64,000 nt of DNA from Petrolisthes cinctipes (GCA_033782935.1 JAWQEG010000283.1:2790001-2854000), one strand, 5' to 3'. Shown: positions 36,741 to 51,092, counted from the stretch's first letter. Translations and numbers: made by a program. Notes: a model not told the origin generated them from the sequence alone.

Positions 36741-38582
36741 CTCAAAATCGATATTTTAGGTGCCCAAAAGTCGATATGTGCATGTATTTCCTGTACTCGT
36801 TTATATCTCAAATTCAAACTCAAAACACCCGAAAATTCGATATTTTGGGGTCCCAGAAGCGATCTGTATATGCCTACTCAGTGCTAGAATATTTTCCAAA
36901 TATAGGCTCAAAACATGCTAAAAATCGATATTTTAGGTGCGTAAAGGCGATATCTCAAATTCAGGTCCAAAACACCCGAAAATTCGATATTTTGGGGTCC
37001 CAGAAGCGATCTGTAAATGCCTACTCCGTGTTAGAGTATTTTCAAAATACAGGCCCAAAACATGCTCAAAATCGATGTTTTAGGTGCCCAAAAGTCGATT
37101 TGTGCATGCATCTTCAGTACCCGTTTATATTTCAAATTCAGGCTCAAAACACCCGAAAGTTCGATATTTTGGGGTCCCAGAAGCAATCTGTAAATGCCTA
37201 CTCAGTGCTAGAATATTTTCAAAATATAGGCTAAAAACATGCTAAAAATCGATATTTTAGGTGCCAAAAAGTCGATATCTCAAATTCAGTTCCAAAACAC
37301 CCGAAACTTCGATATTTAGGGGTCCCAGAAGCGATCTGTACATGCCTACTCCTTGTTAGAGTATTTTCAAAATACAGGCCCAAAACATGCTCAAAATTGA
37401 TGTTTTAGGTGCCAAAAAGTCGATATGTGCATGCATATTCAGTACCCGTTTATATCTCAAATTCAGGCTCAAAACACCCGAAAATTCGATATTTTGGGGT
37501 CCCAGAAGCGATCAGTACATGCCTACTCCGTGTTAGAGTATTTTCAAAGTACAGGCCCAAAACATGCTCAAAATCGATTTTTTACGATGCCCAAAGTCAA
37601 CATGTGCATGTATCTTCTGTACCCGTTTATATCTCAAATTCAGGCCCTAAACACCCGAAAATTCGATATTTAGGGGTCCCTGAAGCGATCTGTACATGCC
37701 TACTCCGTGTTAGAGTATTTTCAAAATACAGGCCAAAAACATACTGAAAATCGATCTTTTAGGTGCACAAAAATCGATATGTGCATGCATCTTCTGTACC
37801 CGTTTATATATCAAATTCTGGCCCTAAACACCCGAAAATTCGATATTTTGGGGTCCCAGAAGCGATCTGTACATGCCTACTCCGTGTTAGAGTATTTTCA
37901 AAATTCAGGCCCAAAACATGCTGAAAAACGATATTTTTGGTGCCCAAAGTCAATATGTGTATGCATCTTCTATACTCGTTTATATCTCAAATTCAGGCTC
38001 AAAACACCCGAAAATTCAATATTTTGGGGTCCCAGAAGCGATCTCTACATGCCTACTCAGTGCTAGAATGTTTTCAAAATATAGGCTCAAAACATGCTCA
38101 AAATCGATATTTTAGGTGCCCAAAAGTCGGTATGTGCATGCATCTTCTGTACTCGTTTATATCTCAAATTAAGGCTCAAAACACCCGAAAATTTGATATT
38201 TTGGGGTCCCAGAAGCGATCTGTACATATCTACTCAGTGCTAGAATATTTTCAAAATATAGGCTCAAAACATACTAAAAATCGATATTTTAGGTGCCCAA
38301 AGTCGATATCTCAAATTCAGGCTCAAAATACCCGAAAATTCGATATTTAGGGGTCACAGAAGCGATTTGTACATGCCTACTCCGTGTTAGAGTATTTTTA
38401 AAATACAGGCCAAAAACATACTGAAAATCGATTTTTTAGGTGCCCAAAAGTCGATATGTGCATGCATCTTCTGTACCCGTTTATATCTCAAATTCTGGCC
38501 CTAAACATCCGAAAATTCGATATTTTGGGGTCCCAGAAGCGATCTGTACATGCCTACTCAGTGTTAGAGTATTTTTAAAATA
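36741..38582 (+). repeat. Intervening block matching 42.8-44.7 kb
   Basis: 37,409-38,350 matches 43,686-44,627 at +6,277 bp. Shared markers include CTCAAAATTGATGTTTTAGG, the TTTTTTACGATG unit, GGTCCCTGAAGCGATC and GCTGAAAAACGATATTTTTGG. Upstream landmarks match at +6,101 bp. The 176-bp difference is one extra subfamily 4 unit near 43,300-43,480 (GTATTTTCAATATACAGG). Confidence 0.8.
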
Positions 38583-40480
38583 CAGGCTAAAAACATGCTC
38601 AAAATCGATGTTTTAGATGCCCAAAAGTCGATATGTGCATGCATCTTCAGTACCCGCTTATATCCCAAATTCAGGCTCAAAACACCCGAAAATTCGATAT
38701 TTTGGGGTCCCAGAAGCGATCTGTACATGCCTACTCCGTGTTAGAGTATTTTCAAAATACAGGCCAAAAACATACTGAAAATCGATCTTTTAGGTGCCCA
38801 AAAGTCGATATGTGCATGCATCTTATGTACCCGTTTATATCTCAAATTCTGGCCCTAAAAACCCGAACATTCGATATTTTGGGGTCCCAGAAGCGATCTG
38901 TACATGCCTACTCCGTGTTAGAGTATTTTTAAAATACAGGCTAAAAACATGCTCAAAATCGATGTTTTTGGTGCCCAAAAGTCGATATGTGCATGCATCT
39001 TCAGTACCCGCTTATATCCCAAATTCAGGCTCAAAACACCCGAAAATTCGATATTTTGGGGTCCCAGAAGCGATCTGTACATGCCTACTCCGTGTTAGAG
39101 TATTTTCAGAATACAGGCCCAAAACATGGTAAAAATCGATATTTTAGGTGCCAAAAAGTCGATATCTCAAATTCAGTCCCAAAACACCCGAAACTTCGAT
39201 TTTTAGAGGTTCCAGAAGCGATCTGTACATGCCTACTCTGTGTTAGAGTATTTTTAAAATACAGGCCAAAAACATACTGAAAATTGATCTTTTAGGTGCC
39301 CAAAAGTCGATATGTGCATGCATCTTATGTACCTGTTTATATCTCAAATACTGGCCCTAAACACCCGAACATTCGATATTTTGGGGTCCCAGAGGCGATC
39401 TGTACATGCCTACTCCGTGTTAGAGTATTTTCAATATTCAGGCCCAAAACATGCTGAAAATCGATATTTTTGGTGCCCAAAGTCAATATGTGTATGCATC
39501 TTCTATACTCGTTTATATCTCAAATTCAGGCTCAAAACACCCGAAAATTCGATATTTTGGGGTTCCAGAAGCGATCTGTACATGCCTACTCAGTGCTAGA
39601 ATGTTTTCAAAATATAGGCTCAAAACATGCTCAAAATCGATATTTTAGGTGCCCAAAAGTCGATATGTGCATGCATCTTCTGTACTCGTTTATATCTCAA
39701 ATTAAGGCTCAAAACACCCGAAAATTCGATATTTTTGGGTCCCAGAAGCGATCTGTACATGCCTACTCCGTGTTAGAGTATTTTCAAAATTCAGGCCCAA
39801 AACATGCTGAAAAACGATATTTTTGGTGCCCAAAGTCAATATGTGTATGCATCTTCTATACTCGTTTATATCTCAAATTCAGGCTCAAAACACCCGAAAA
39901 TTCAATATTTTGGGGTCCCAGAAGCGATCTGTACATGCCTACTCAGTGCTAGAATGTTTTCAAAATATAGGCTCAAAACATGCTCAAAATCGATATTTTA
40001 GGTGCCCAAAAGTCGATATGTGCATGCATCTTCTGTACTCGTTTATATCTGAAATTAAGGCTCAAAACACCCGAAAATTCGATATTTTGGGGTCCCAGAA
40101 GCGATCTGTACATACCTACTCAGTGCTAGAATATTTTCAAAATATAGGCTCAAAACATACTAAAAATCGATATTTTAGGTGCCCAAAGTCGATATCTCAA
40201 ATTCAGGCTCAAAATACCCGAAAATTCGATATTTAGGGGTCACAGAAGCGATCTGTACATGCCTACTCCGTGTTAGAGTATTTTCAAAATACAGGCCAAA
40301 AACATACTGAAAATCGATCTTTTAGGTGCCCAAAAGTCGATATGTGCATGCATCTTCTGTACCCGTTTATATCTCAAATTCTGGCCCTAAACACCCGAAA
40401 ATTCGATATTTTGGGGTCCCAGAATCGATCTGTACATGCCTACTTCGTGAAGAGTATTTTCAAAATTCAGGCCCAAAACA
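38583..40480 (+). repeat. 3.7-kb duplication, second copy
   Basis: This is the copy of 34,840-36,740. It carries the CATGGTAAAAATCG marker at 39,125 and the CTTCGATTTTTAGAGG marker near 39,190. An extra subfamily 1 unit near 38,920-39,100 (GATGTTTTTGGTGCCC) precedes the marker unit, while a subfamily 2 unit present near 35,840-36,010 is missing near 39,730. Confidence 0.82.
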
Positions 40481-43400
40481 TGCTCAAAACCGATATTTTA
40501 GGTGCCCAAAAGTCGATATGTGCATGCATTTTCTGTACTCGTTTATATCTCAAATTCAAACTCAAAACACCCGAAAATTCGATATTTTGGGGTCCCAGAA
40601 GCGATCTGTACATGCCTACTCCGTGTTAGAGTAATTTCAAAATACAGGCCCAAAACATGCTCAAAATCGATGTTTTAGGTGCCCAAAAGTCGATATGTGC
40701 ATGCATCTTCAGTACCCGTTTATATCTCAAATTCAGGCTCAAAACACCCGAAAATTCAATATTTTGGGGTCCCAGAAGCGATCTGTACATGCCTACTCAG
40801 TGCAAGAATGTTTTCAAAATATAGGCTCAAAACATGCTCAAAATCGATATTTTAGGTGCCCAAAAGTCGATATGTGCATGCATCTTCTGTACTCGTTTAT
40901 ATCTCAAATTAAGGCTCAAAACACCCGAAAATTCGATATTTTGGGGTCCCAGAAGCGATCTGTACATACCTACTCAGTGCTAGAATATTTTCAAAATATA
41001 GGCTCAAAACATGCTCAAAATCGATATTTTAGGTGCCCAAAGTCGATATCTCAAATTCAGGCTCAAAACACCCGAAAATTCGATATTTAGGGGTCACAGA
41101 AGCGATCTGTACATGCCTACTCCGTGTTAGAGTATTTATAAAATACAGGCTAAAAACATGCTCAAAATCGATGTTTTAGGTGCCCAAAAGTCGATATGTG
41201 CATGCATCTTCAATACCCGTTTATATCCCAAATTCAGGCTCAAAACACCCGAAAATTCGATATTTTGGGGTCCCAGAAGCGATCTGTACATGCCTACTCC
41301 GTGTTAGAGTATTTTCAGAATACAGGCCCAAAACATGCGAAAAATCAATATTTTAGGTGCCAAAAAGTCGATATCTCAAATTCAGTCCCAAAACACCCGA
41401 AACTTCGATATTTAGGGGTCCCAGAAGCGATCTGTACATGCCTACTCCGTGTTAGAGTATTTTCAAAATACAGGCCAAAAACATACTGAAAATCGATCTT
41501 TTAGGTGCCCAAAAGTCGATATGTGCATGCATCTTATGTACCCGTTTATATCTCAAATTCTGGCCCTAAACACCCGAACATTCGATATTTTGGGGTCCCA
41601 GAAGCGATCTGTACACGCCTACTCCGTGTTAGAGTATTTTTAAAGTACAGGCTAAAAACATGCTCAAAATCGATGTTTTAGGTGCCCAAAAGTCGATATG
41701 TGCATGCATCTTCAGTACCCGTTTATATCCCAAATTCAGGCTCAAAACACCCGAAAATTCGATATTTTGGGGTCTCAGAAGCGATCTGTACATGCCTACT
41801 CCGTGTTAGAGTATTTTCAGAATACAGGCCCAAAACATGCTAAAAATCGATATTTTAGGTGCCAAAAAGTCGATATCTCAAATTCAGTCCCAAAACACCC
41901 GAAACTTCGATATTTAGGGGTCCCAGAAGCGATCTGTACATGCCTACTTCGTGTTAGAATATTTTTAAAATACAGGCCAAAAACATACTGAAAATCGATC
42001 TTTTAGGTGCCCAAAAGTCGATATGTGCATGCATCTTATGTACCCGTTTATATCTCAAATTCTGGCCCTAAACACCCGAACATTCGATATTTTGGGGTCC
42101 CAGAAGTGATCTGTACATGCCTACTCCGTGTTAGAGTATTTTCAAAATTCAGGCCCAAAACATGCTGAAAATCGATATTTTTGGTGCCCAAAGTCAATAT
42201 GTGTATGCATCTTCTATACTCGTTTATATCTCAAATTCAGGCTCAAAACACCCGAAAATTCGATATTTTGGGGTCCCAGAAGCGATCTGTACATGCCTAC
42301 TCAGTGCTAGAATGTTTTCAAAATATAGGCTCAAAACATGCTCAAAATCGATATTTTAGGTGCCCAAAAGTCGATATGTGCATGCATCTTCTGTACTCGT
42401 TTATATCTCAAATTAAGGCTCAAAACACCCTAAAATTCGATATTTTGGGGTCCCAGAATCGATCTGTACATACCTACTCACTGCTAGAATATTTTCAAAA
42501 TATAGGCTCAAAACATGCTAAAAATCGATATTTTAGGTGCCCAAAGTCGATATCTCAAAGTCAGGCTCAAAACACCCGAAAATTCGATATTTAGGGGTCA
42601 CAGAAGCGATTTGTACATGCCTACTCCGTGTTAGAGTATTTTCAAAATACAGGCCAAAAACATACTGAAAATCGATGTTTTAGGTGCCCAAAAGTCGATA
42701 TGTGCATGCATCTTCTGTACCCGTTTGTATCTCAAATTCTGGCCCTAAACACCCGAAAATTCGATATTTTGGGGTCCCAGAATCGATCTGTACATGCCTA
42801 CTCCGTGTTAGAGTATTTTCAAAATTCAGGCCCAAAACATGCTCAAAATCGATATTTTAGGTGCCCAAAAGTCGATATGTGCATGCATCTTCTGTACTCC
42901 TTTATATCTCAAATTCAAACTCAAAACACCCGAAAATTCGATATTTTGGGGTCCCAGAAGCGATCTGTACATGCCTACTCAGTGCTAGAATATTTTCCAA
43001 ATATAGGCTCAAAACATGCTATAAATCGATATTTTAGGTGCGTAAAGGCGATATCTCAAATTCAGGCCCAAAACACCCGAAAATTCGATATTTTGGGGTC
43101 CCAGAAGCGATCTGTACATGCCTACTCCGTGTTAGAGTATTTTCAAAATACAGGCCCAAAACATGCTCAAAATCGATGTTTTAGGAGCCCAAAAGTCGAT
43201 ATGTGCATGCATCTTCAGTACCCGTTTATATCTCAAATTCAGGCTCAAAACACCCGAAAATTCGATATTTTGGGGTCCCAGAAGCGATCTGTACATGCCT
43301 ACTCCGTGTTAGAGTATTTTCAATATACAGGCCCAAAACATGCTGAAAATCGATATTTTAGATGCCCAAAGTCAATATGTGCATGTATCTTTTGTACCCG

Positions 43401-45440
43401 TTTATATTTCAAATTCAGGCTCAAAACACCCGAAAGTTCGATATTTTGGGGTCCCAGAAGCAATCTGTACATGCCTACTCAGTGCTAGAATATTTTCAAA
43501 ATATAGGCTAAAAACATGCTAAAAATCGATATTTTAGGTGCCAAAAAATCGATATATCAAATTCAGTTCCAAAACACCCGAAACTTCGATATTTAGGGGT
43601 CCCAGAAGCGATCTGTACATGCCTACTCCTTGTTAGAGTATTTTCAAAATACAGGCCCAAAACATTCTCAAAATTGATGTTTTAGGTGCTAAAAAGTCGA
43701 TATGTGCATGCATATTCAGTACCCGTTTATATCTCAAATTCAGGCTCAAAACACCCGAAAATTCGATATTTTGGGGTCCCAGAAGCGATCTGTACATGCC
43801 TACTCCGTGTTAGAATATTTTCAAAGTACAGGCCCAAAACATGCTCAAAATCGATTTTTTACGATGCCCAAAGTCAACATGTGCATGTATCTTCTGTACC
43901 CGTTTATATCTCAAATTCAGGCCCTAAACACCCGAAAATTCGTCATTTAGGGGTCCCTGAAGCGATCTGTACATGCCTACTCCGTGTTAGAGTATTTTCA
44001 AAATACAGGCCAAAAACATACTGAAAATCGATCTTTCAGGTGCCCAAAAGTCGATATGTGCATGCATCTTCTGTACCCGTTTATATATCAAATTCTGGCC
44101 CTAAACACCCGAAAATTCGATATTTTGGGGTCCCAGAAGCGATCTGTACATGCCTACTCCGTGTTAGAGTATTTTCAAAATTCAGCCCCAAAACATGCTG
44201 AAAAACGATATTTTTGGTGCCCAAAGTCAATATGTGTATGCATCTTCTATACTCGTTTATATCTCAAATTCAGGCTCAAAACACCCGAAAATTCAATATT
44301 TTGGGGTCCCAGAAGCGATCTGTACATGCCTACTCAGTGCTAGAATGTTTTCAAAATATAGGCTCAAAACATGCTCAAAATCGATATTTTAGGTGCCCAA
44401 AAGTCAATATGTGCATGCATCTTCTGTACTCGTTTATATCTCAAATTAAGGCTCAAAACACCCGAAAATTCGATATTTTGGGGTCCCAGAAGCGATCTGT
44501 ACATACCTACTCAGTGCTAGAATATTTTCAAAATATATACTCAAAACATGCTAAAAATCGATATTTTAGGTGCCCAAAGTCGATATCTCAAATTCAGGCT
44601 CAAAACACCCGAAAATTCGATATTTTGGGGTCCCAGAAGCGATCTGTACATGCCTACTTCGTGAAGAGTTTTTTTCAAAATTCAGGCCAAAAACATACTC
44701 AAAATCGATATTTTAGGTGCCCAAAAGTCGATATGTTCATGCATCTTCTGTACTCGTTTATATCTCAAATTCAAACTCAAAACACCCGAAAATTCGATAT
44801 TTTGGGGTCCCAGAAGCGATCTGTACATGCCTACTCAGTGCTAGAATATTTTCCAAATATAGGCTCAAAACATGCTATAAATCGATATTTTAGGTGCGTA
44901 AAGGCGATATCTCAAATTCAGGCCCAAAACACCCGAAAATTCGATATTTTGGGGTCCCAGAAGCGATCTGTACATGCCTACTCCGTGTTAGAGTAATTTC
45001 AAAATACAGGCCCAAAACATGCTCAAAATCGATGGTTTAGGTGCCCAAAAGTCGATATGTGCATGCATCTTCAGTACCCGTTTATATCTCAAATTCAGAC
45101 TCAAAACACCCGAAAATTCGATATTTTGGGGTCCCAGAAGCGATCTGTACATGCCTACTCCGTGTTAGAGTATTTTCAAAATACAGGCCCAAAACATGCT
45201 GAAAATCGATATTTTAGATGCCCAAAGTCAATATGTGCATGTATCTTCTGTACCCGTTTATATTTTGAAATTCAGGCTCAAAACACCCGAAAGTTCGATA
45301 TTTTGGGGTCCCAGAAGCAATCTGTACATGCCTACTCAGTACTAGAATATTTTCAAAATATAGGCTAAAAACATGCTAAAAATCGATATTTTAGGTGCCA
45401 AAAAGTCGATATCTCAAATTCAGTCCCAAAACACCCGAAA
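40481..45440 (+). repeat. Third lineage of the 33.6-38.5-kb block
   Basis: Units follow the same subfamily order as 33.6-38.5 kb with more substitutions. Two copies share a rare 3-bp-shortened junction CTTCGTGAAGAG (40,443 and 44,656). 42,628-43,300 matches the 36.5-37.2 kb stretch at +6,101 bp. No non-satellite sequence is present. Confidence 0.75.
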
Positions 45441-45779
45441 ATTCGATATTTTGGGGTCCCAGAAGCGATCTGTACATGCCTACTCCGTGTTAGAGTATTT
45501 TCAAAATACAGGCCAAAAACATACTGAAAATCGATCTTTTATGTGACCAAAAGTCGATATGTGCATGCATCTTCTGTACACGTTTATATATCAAATTCTG
45601 GCCCTAAACACCCGAAAATTCGATATTTTGGGGTCCCAGAAGCAATCTGTACATGCCTACTCCGTGTTAGAGTATTTTCAAAATTCAGGCCCAAAACATA
45701 CTGAAAATCGATATTTTTAGTGCCCAAAGTCAATATGTGTATGCATCTTCTATACTCGTTTATATATCAAATTCTGGCC
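45441..45779 (+). repeat. Block shared with 49.67-50.01 kb (offset 4,232 bp)
   Basis: The rare marker TTTTATGTGACCAAAAG occurs near 45,538 and 49,770, and GTACACGTTTATATATC follows in both. The match at +4,232 bp continues through 45,874/50,106 and 46,050/50,282. Confidence 0.78.
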
Positions 45780-46778
45780 CTAAACACCCGAAAATTCGAT
45801 ATTTTGGGGTCCCAGAAGCGATCTGTACATGCCTACTCCGTGTTAGAGTATTTTCAAAATTCAGGCCCAAAACATGCTGAAAATCGATATTTTTGGTGCC
45901 CAAAGTCAATATGTGTATGCATCTTCTATACTCGTTTATATCTCAAATTCAGGCTCAAAACACCTGGAAATTCGATATTTTGGGGTCCCAGAAGCGATCT
46001 GTACATGCCTACTCAGTGCTAGAATGTTTTCAAAATATAGGCTCAAAACATGCTGAAAATCGATATTTTTGGTGCCCAAAGTCAATATGTGTATGCATCT
46101 TCTGTACTCGTTTATATATCAAATTCAGGCTCAAAACACCCGAAAATTCGATATTTTGGGGTCCCAGAAGCGATCTGTACATCCTTACTCAGTGCTAGAA
46201 TATTTTCAAAATATAGGCTCAAAACATGCTAAAAATCGATATTTTAGGTCGTAAAGTCGATATCTCAAATTCAGGCCGAAAACACCCGAAAATTCGATAT
46301 TTTGGGGTCACAAAAGCGATCTGTACATCCCTACTCCGTGTTAAAGTATTTTCAAAATACAGGCCCAAAACATGCTGAAAATCGATATTTTAGATGCCCA
46401 AAGTCAATATGTGCATGTATCTTTTGTACCCGTTTATATTTCAAATTCAGGCTCAAAACACCCGAAAGTTCGATATTTTGGGGTCCCAGAAGCAATCTGT
46501 ACATGCCTACTCAGTGCTAGAATATTTTCAAAATATAGGCTAAAAACATGCTAAAAATCGATATTTTAGGTGCCAAAAAGTCGATATCTCAAATTCAGTC
46601 CCAAAACACCCGAAACTTCGATATTTAGGGGTCCCAGAAGCGATCTGTACATGCCTACTCCTTGTTAGAGTATTTTCAAAATACAGGCCCAAAACATGCT
46701 CAAAATTGATGTTTTAGGTGCCAAAAAGTCGATATGTGCATGCATATTCAGAACCCGTTTATATCTCAAATTCTGGCC
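45780..46778 (+). repeat. 999-bp higher-order repeat, copy 1
   Basis: This block of six monomers is repeated directly at +999 bp. Shared private variants are AACACCTGGAAATTCG, GTACATCCTTACTCAG, TTTTAGGTCGTAAAGTCG, GTACATCCCTACTCCG, GTGTTAAAGTATTTTC and CATATTCAGAACCCG. I saw only two differences from copy 2, near 46,278 (GGCCGAAAAC/GGCCCAAAAC) and 46,309 (GGTCACAAAAG/GGTCCCAAAAG). Confidence 0.9.
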
Positions 46779-47777
46779 CTAAACACCCGAAAATTCGATA
46801 TTTTGGGGTCCCAGAAGCGATCTGTACATGCCTACTCCGTGTTAGAGTATTTTCAAAATTCAGGCCCAAAACATGCTGAAAATCGATATTTTTGGTGCCC
46901 AAAGTCAATATGTGTATGCATCTTCTATACTCGTTTATATCTCAAATTCAGGCTCAAAACACCTGGAAATTCGATATTTTGGGGTCCCAGAAGCGATCTG
47001 TACATGCCTACTCAGTGCTAGAATGTTTTCAAAATATAGGCTCAAAACATGCTGAAAATCGATATTTTTGGTGCCCAAAGTCAATATGTGTATGCATCTT
47101 CTGTACTCGTTTATATATCAAATTCAGGCTCAAAACACCCGAAAATTCGATATTTTGGGGTCCCAGAAGCGATCTGTACATCCTTACTCAGTGCTAGAAT
47201 ATTTTCAAAATATAGGCTCAAAACATGCTAAAAATCGATATTTTAGGTCGTAAAGTCGATATCTCAAATTCAGGCCCAAAACACCCGAAAATTCGATATT
47301 TTGGGGTCCCAAAAGCGATCTGTACATCCCTACTCCGTGTTAAAGTATTTTCAAAATACAGGCCCAAAACATGCTGAAAATCGATATTTTAGATGCCCAA
47401 AGTCAATATGTGCATGTATCTTTTGTACCCGTTTATATTTCAAATTCAGGCTCAAAACACCCGAAAGTTCGATATTTTGGGGTCCCAGAAGCAATCTGTA
47501 CATGCCTACTCAGTGCTAGAATATTTTCAAAATATAGGCTAAAAACATGCTAAAAATCGATATTTTAGGTGCCAAAAAGTCGATATCTCAAATTCAGTCC
47601 CAAAACACCCGAAACTTCGATATTTAGGGGTCCCAGAAGCGATCTGTACATGCCTACTCCTTGTTAGAGTATTTTCAAAATACAGGCCCAAAACATGCTC
47701 AAAATTGATGTTTTAGGTGCCAAAAAGTCGATATGTGCATGCATATTCAGAACCCGTTTATATCTCAAATTCAGGCT
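46779..47777 (+). repeat. 999-bp higher-order repeat, copy 2
   Basis: This is a direct tandem copy of 45,780-46,778 at about 99.8% identity by eye. It ends near 47,775, where CTCAAATTCAGGCTGAAAAC replaces CTCAAATTCTGGCCCTAAAC. The near identity marks it as one of the two youngest duplications in the window. Confidence 0.9.
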
Positions 47778-50700
47778 GAAAACACCCGCAAATTCGATAT
47801 TTTGGGGTCCCAGAAGCGATCTGTACATGCCTAATCCGTGTTAGAGAATTTTCTAAGTACAGGCCCAAAACATGCTCAAAATCGATTTTTTACGATGCCC
47901 AAAGTCAACATGTGCATGCATCTTCTGTACCCGTTTATATATCAAATTCTGGCCCTAAAAACCCGGAAATTCGATATTTTGGGGTCCCAGAAGCGATCTG
48001 TACATGCCTACTCCGTGTTAGAGTATTTTCAATATTCAGGCCCAAAACATGCTGAAAATCGATATTTTTGGTGCCCAAAGTCAATATGTGTATGCATCTT
48101 CTATACTCGTTTATATCTCAAATTCAGGCTCAAAACACCCGAAAATTCGATAATTTGGGGTCCCAGAAGCGATCTGTACATGCCTACTCAGTGCTAGAAT
48201 GTTTTCAAAATATAGGCTAAAAACATGCTGAAAATCGATATTTTTGGTGCCAAAAGTCAATATGTGCATGCATCTTCTGTACTCGTTTATATATCAAATT
48301 CAGGCTCAAAACACCCGAGAATTCGATATTTTGGGGTTACAGAAGCGATCTGTACATGCCTACTCCGTGTTAGAGTATTTTCAAAGTACAGGCCCAAAAC
48401 ATTCTCAAAATCGATTTTTAACGATGCCCAAAGTCAATATGTGCATGTATCTTCTGTACCCGTTTATATCTCAAATTAAGGCCCTAAACACCCGAAAATT
48501 CGTCATTTAGGGGTCCCAGAAGCGATCTGTACATGCCTACTCCGTGTTAGAGTATTTTCAAAATACCGGCCAAAAACATACTGAAAATCGATCTTTTAGG
48601 TGCCCAAAAGTCGATATGTGCATGCATCTTCTGTACCTGTTTATATATCAAATTCTGGCCCTAAACACCCGAAAATTCGATATTTTGGGGTCCCGGAAGC
48701 GATCTGTACATGCCTACTCCGTGTTAGAGCATTTTCAAAATTCAGGCCCAAAACATGCTGAAAATCGATATTTTTGGTGCCCAAAGTCAATATGTGTATG
48801 CATCTTCTATACTCGTTTATATCTCAAATTCAGGCTCAAAACACCCGAAAATTCGATATTTTGGGGTCCCAGAAGCGATCTGTACATGCCTACTCAGTGC
48901 TAGAATGTTTTCAAAATATAGGCTCAAAACATGCTAAAAATCGATATTTTAGGTGCGTAAAGTCGATATCTCAAATTCAGGCCCAAAACAACCGTAAATT
49001 CGATATTTTGGGGTCCCAAAAGCGATCTGTACATGCCTACTCCGTGTTAGAGTATTTTCAAAATACAGGCACAAAACATGCTGAAAATCGATATTTTAGA
49101 TGCCCAAAGTCAATATGTGCATGTATCTTCTGTACCCGTTGATATCTAAAATTCAGGCCCAAAACACCCGAAAATTTGATATTTAGGGATCCCAGAAGCG
49201 ATCTGTACATGCCTACTCAGTGCTAGAATATTTTCAAAATATAGGCTCAAAACATGCTAAAAATCGATATTTTAGGTGCGTAAAGTCAATATCTCAAATT
49301 CAGGCCCAAAACACCCGAAAATTCGATATTTTGGGGTCCCAGAATCGATCTGTACATGCCTACTCCTTGTTAGAGTATTTTCAAAATTCAGGCACAAAAC
49401 ATGCTGAAAACCGATATTTTTGGTGCCCAAAGTCAATATGTGTATGCATCTTCTATACTCGTTTATATCTCAAATTCAGGCTCAAAACACCCGAAAATTC
49501 GATATTTTGGGGTCCCAGAAGCGATCTGTACATGCCTACTCAGTGCTAGAATGTTTTCAAAATATAGGCTAAAAACATGCTGAAAATCGATATTTTTGGT
49601 GTCCAAAGTCAATATGTGCATGTATCTTCTGTACACGTTTATATCTCAAATTCAGGACCTAAACACCCGAAAATTCAATATTTAGGGGTCCCAGAAGCGA
49701 TCTGTACATGCCTACTCCGTGTTAGAGTATTTTCAAAATACAGGCCAAAAACATACTGAAAATCGATCTTTTATGTGACCAAAAGTCGATATGTGCATGC
49801 ATCTTCTGTACACGTTTATATATCAAATTCTGGCCCTAAACACCCGAAAATTCGATATTTTTGGGTCCCAGAAGCAATCTGTACATGCCTACTCCGTGTT
49901 AGAGTATTTTCAAAATTCAGGCCCAAAACATACTGAAAATCGATATTTTTGGTGCCCAAAGTCAATATGTGTATGCATCTTCTATACTCGTTTATATATC
50001 AAATTCTGGCCCTAAACACCCGAAAATTCGATATTTTGGGGTCCCAGAAGCGATCTGTACATGCCTACTCCGTGTTAGAGTATTTTCAAAATTCAGGCCC
50101 AAAACATGCTGAAAATCGATATATTTGGTGCCCAAAGTCAATATGTGTATGCATCTTCTATACTCGTTTATATCTCAAATTCAGGCTCAAAACACCCGGA
50201 AATTCGATATTTTGGGGTCCCAGAAGCGATCTGTACATGCTTACTCAGTGCTAGAATGTTTTCAAAATATAGGCTCAAAACATGCTGAAAATCGATATTT
50301 TTGGTGCCCAAAGTCAATATGTGTATGCATCTTCTGTACTCGTTTATATATCAAATTCAGGCTCAAAACCCCCGAAAATTCGATATTTTGGGGTCCCAGA
50401 AGCGATCTGTACATGCCTACTCAGTGCTAGAATGTTTTTAAAATATAGGCTCAAAACATGCTAAAAATCGATATTTTAGGTGCATAAAGTCGATATCTCA
50501 AATTCAGGCCCAAAACACCCGAAAATTCGATATTTTGGGGTCCCAAAAGCGATCTGTACATGCCTACTCCGTGTTAGAGTATTTTCAAAATACAGGCCCA
50601 AAACATGCTGAAAATCGATATTTTAGATGCCCAAAGTCAATATGTGCATGTATCTTCTGTACCCGTTGATATCTCAAATTCAGGCCCAAAACACCCGAAA

Positions 50701-50915
50701 ATTCGATATTTAGGGATCCCAGAAGCGATCTGTACATGCCTACTCAGTGCTAGAATATTTTCAAAATATTGGCTCAAAACATGCTAAAAATCGATATTTT
50801 AGGTGCCAAAAAGTCGATATGTGGATGCATCTTCAGTAACCGTTTATATCTCAAATTCACTCTCAAAACACCCGAAAATTCAATATTTTGGGGTCCTATA
50901 AGCGATCTGTACATG
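47778..50915 (+). repeat. Mixed monomers including the 4,232-bp-offset copy
   Basis: Ordinary long units of subfamilies 4 and 5 alternate with short class a units. 49,670-50,480 is the copy of 45,440-46,250. Two TTTTTTACGATG-lineage units lie near 47,885 and 48,415. Two GTCATTTAGGGG variants (TTCGTCATTTAGG) occur near 43,940 and 48,500. Confidence 0.75.
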
Positions 50916-51092
50916 CCTACTCCGTGTTAGAGTATTTTCAAAGTACAGGCCCAAAACATGCTCAAAATCGATTTTTTACGATGCCCAAAGTCAATATGTG
51001 CATGTATCTTCTGTACCCGTTTATATCTCAAATTCAGGCTCAAACCACCAGAAAATTCAATATTTTGGGGTCCCAGAAGCAATCTGTACATG
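50916..51092 (+). repeat. Long monomer subfamily 6 with TTTTTTACGATG marker
   Basis: This unit carries TTTTCAAAGTACAGGC together with ATCGATTTTTTACGATGCCC, in place of ATCGATATTTTAGATGCCC. The same pair of markers is seen near 26,001, 37,575, 43,855, 47,885, 50,971 and 51,471, with a slight variant near 48,415. The start and end given are approximate to a few bases. The linked pair defines a discrete lineage scattered across about 25 kb. Confidence 0.75.
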
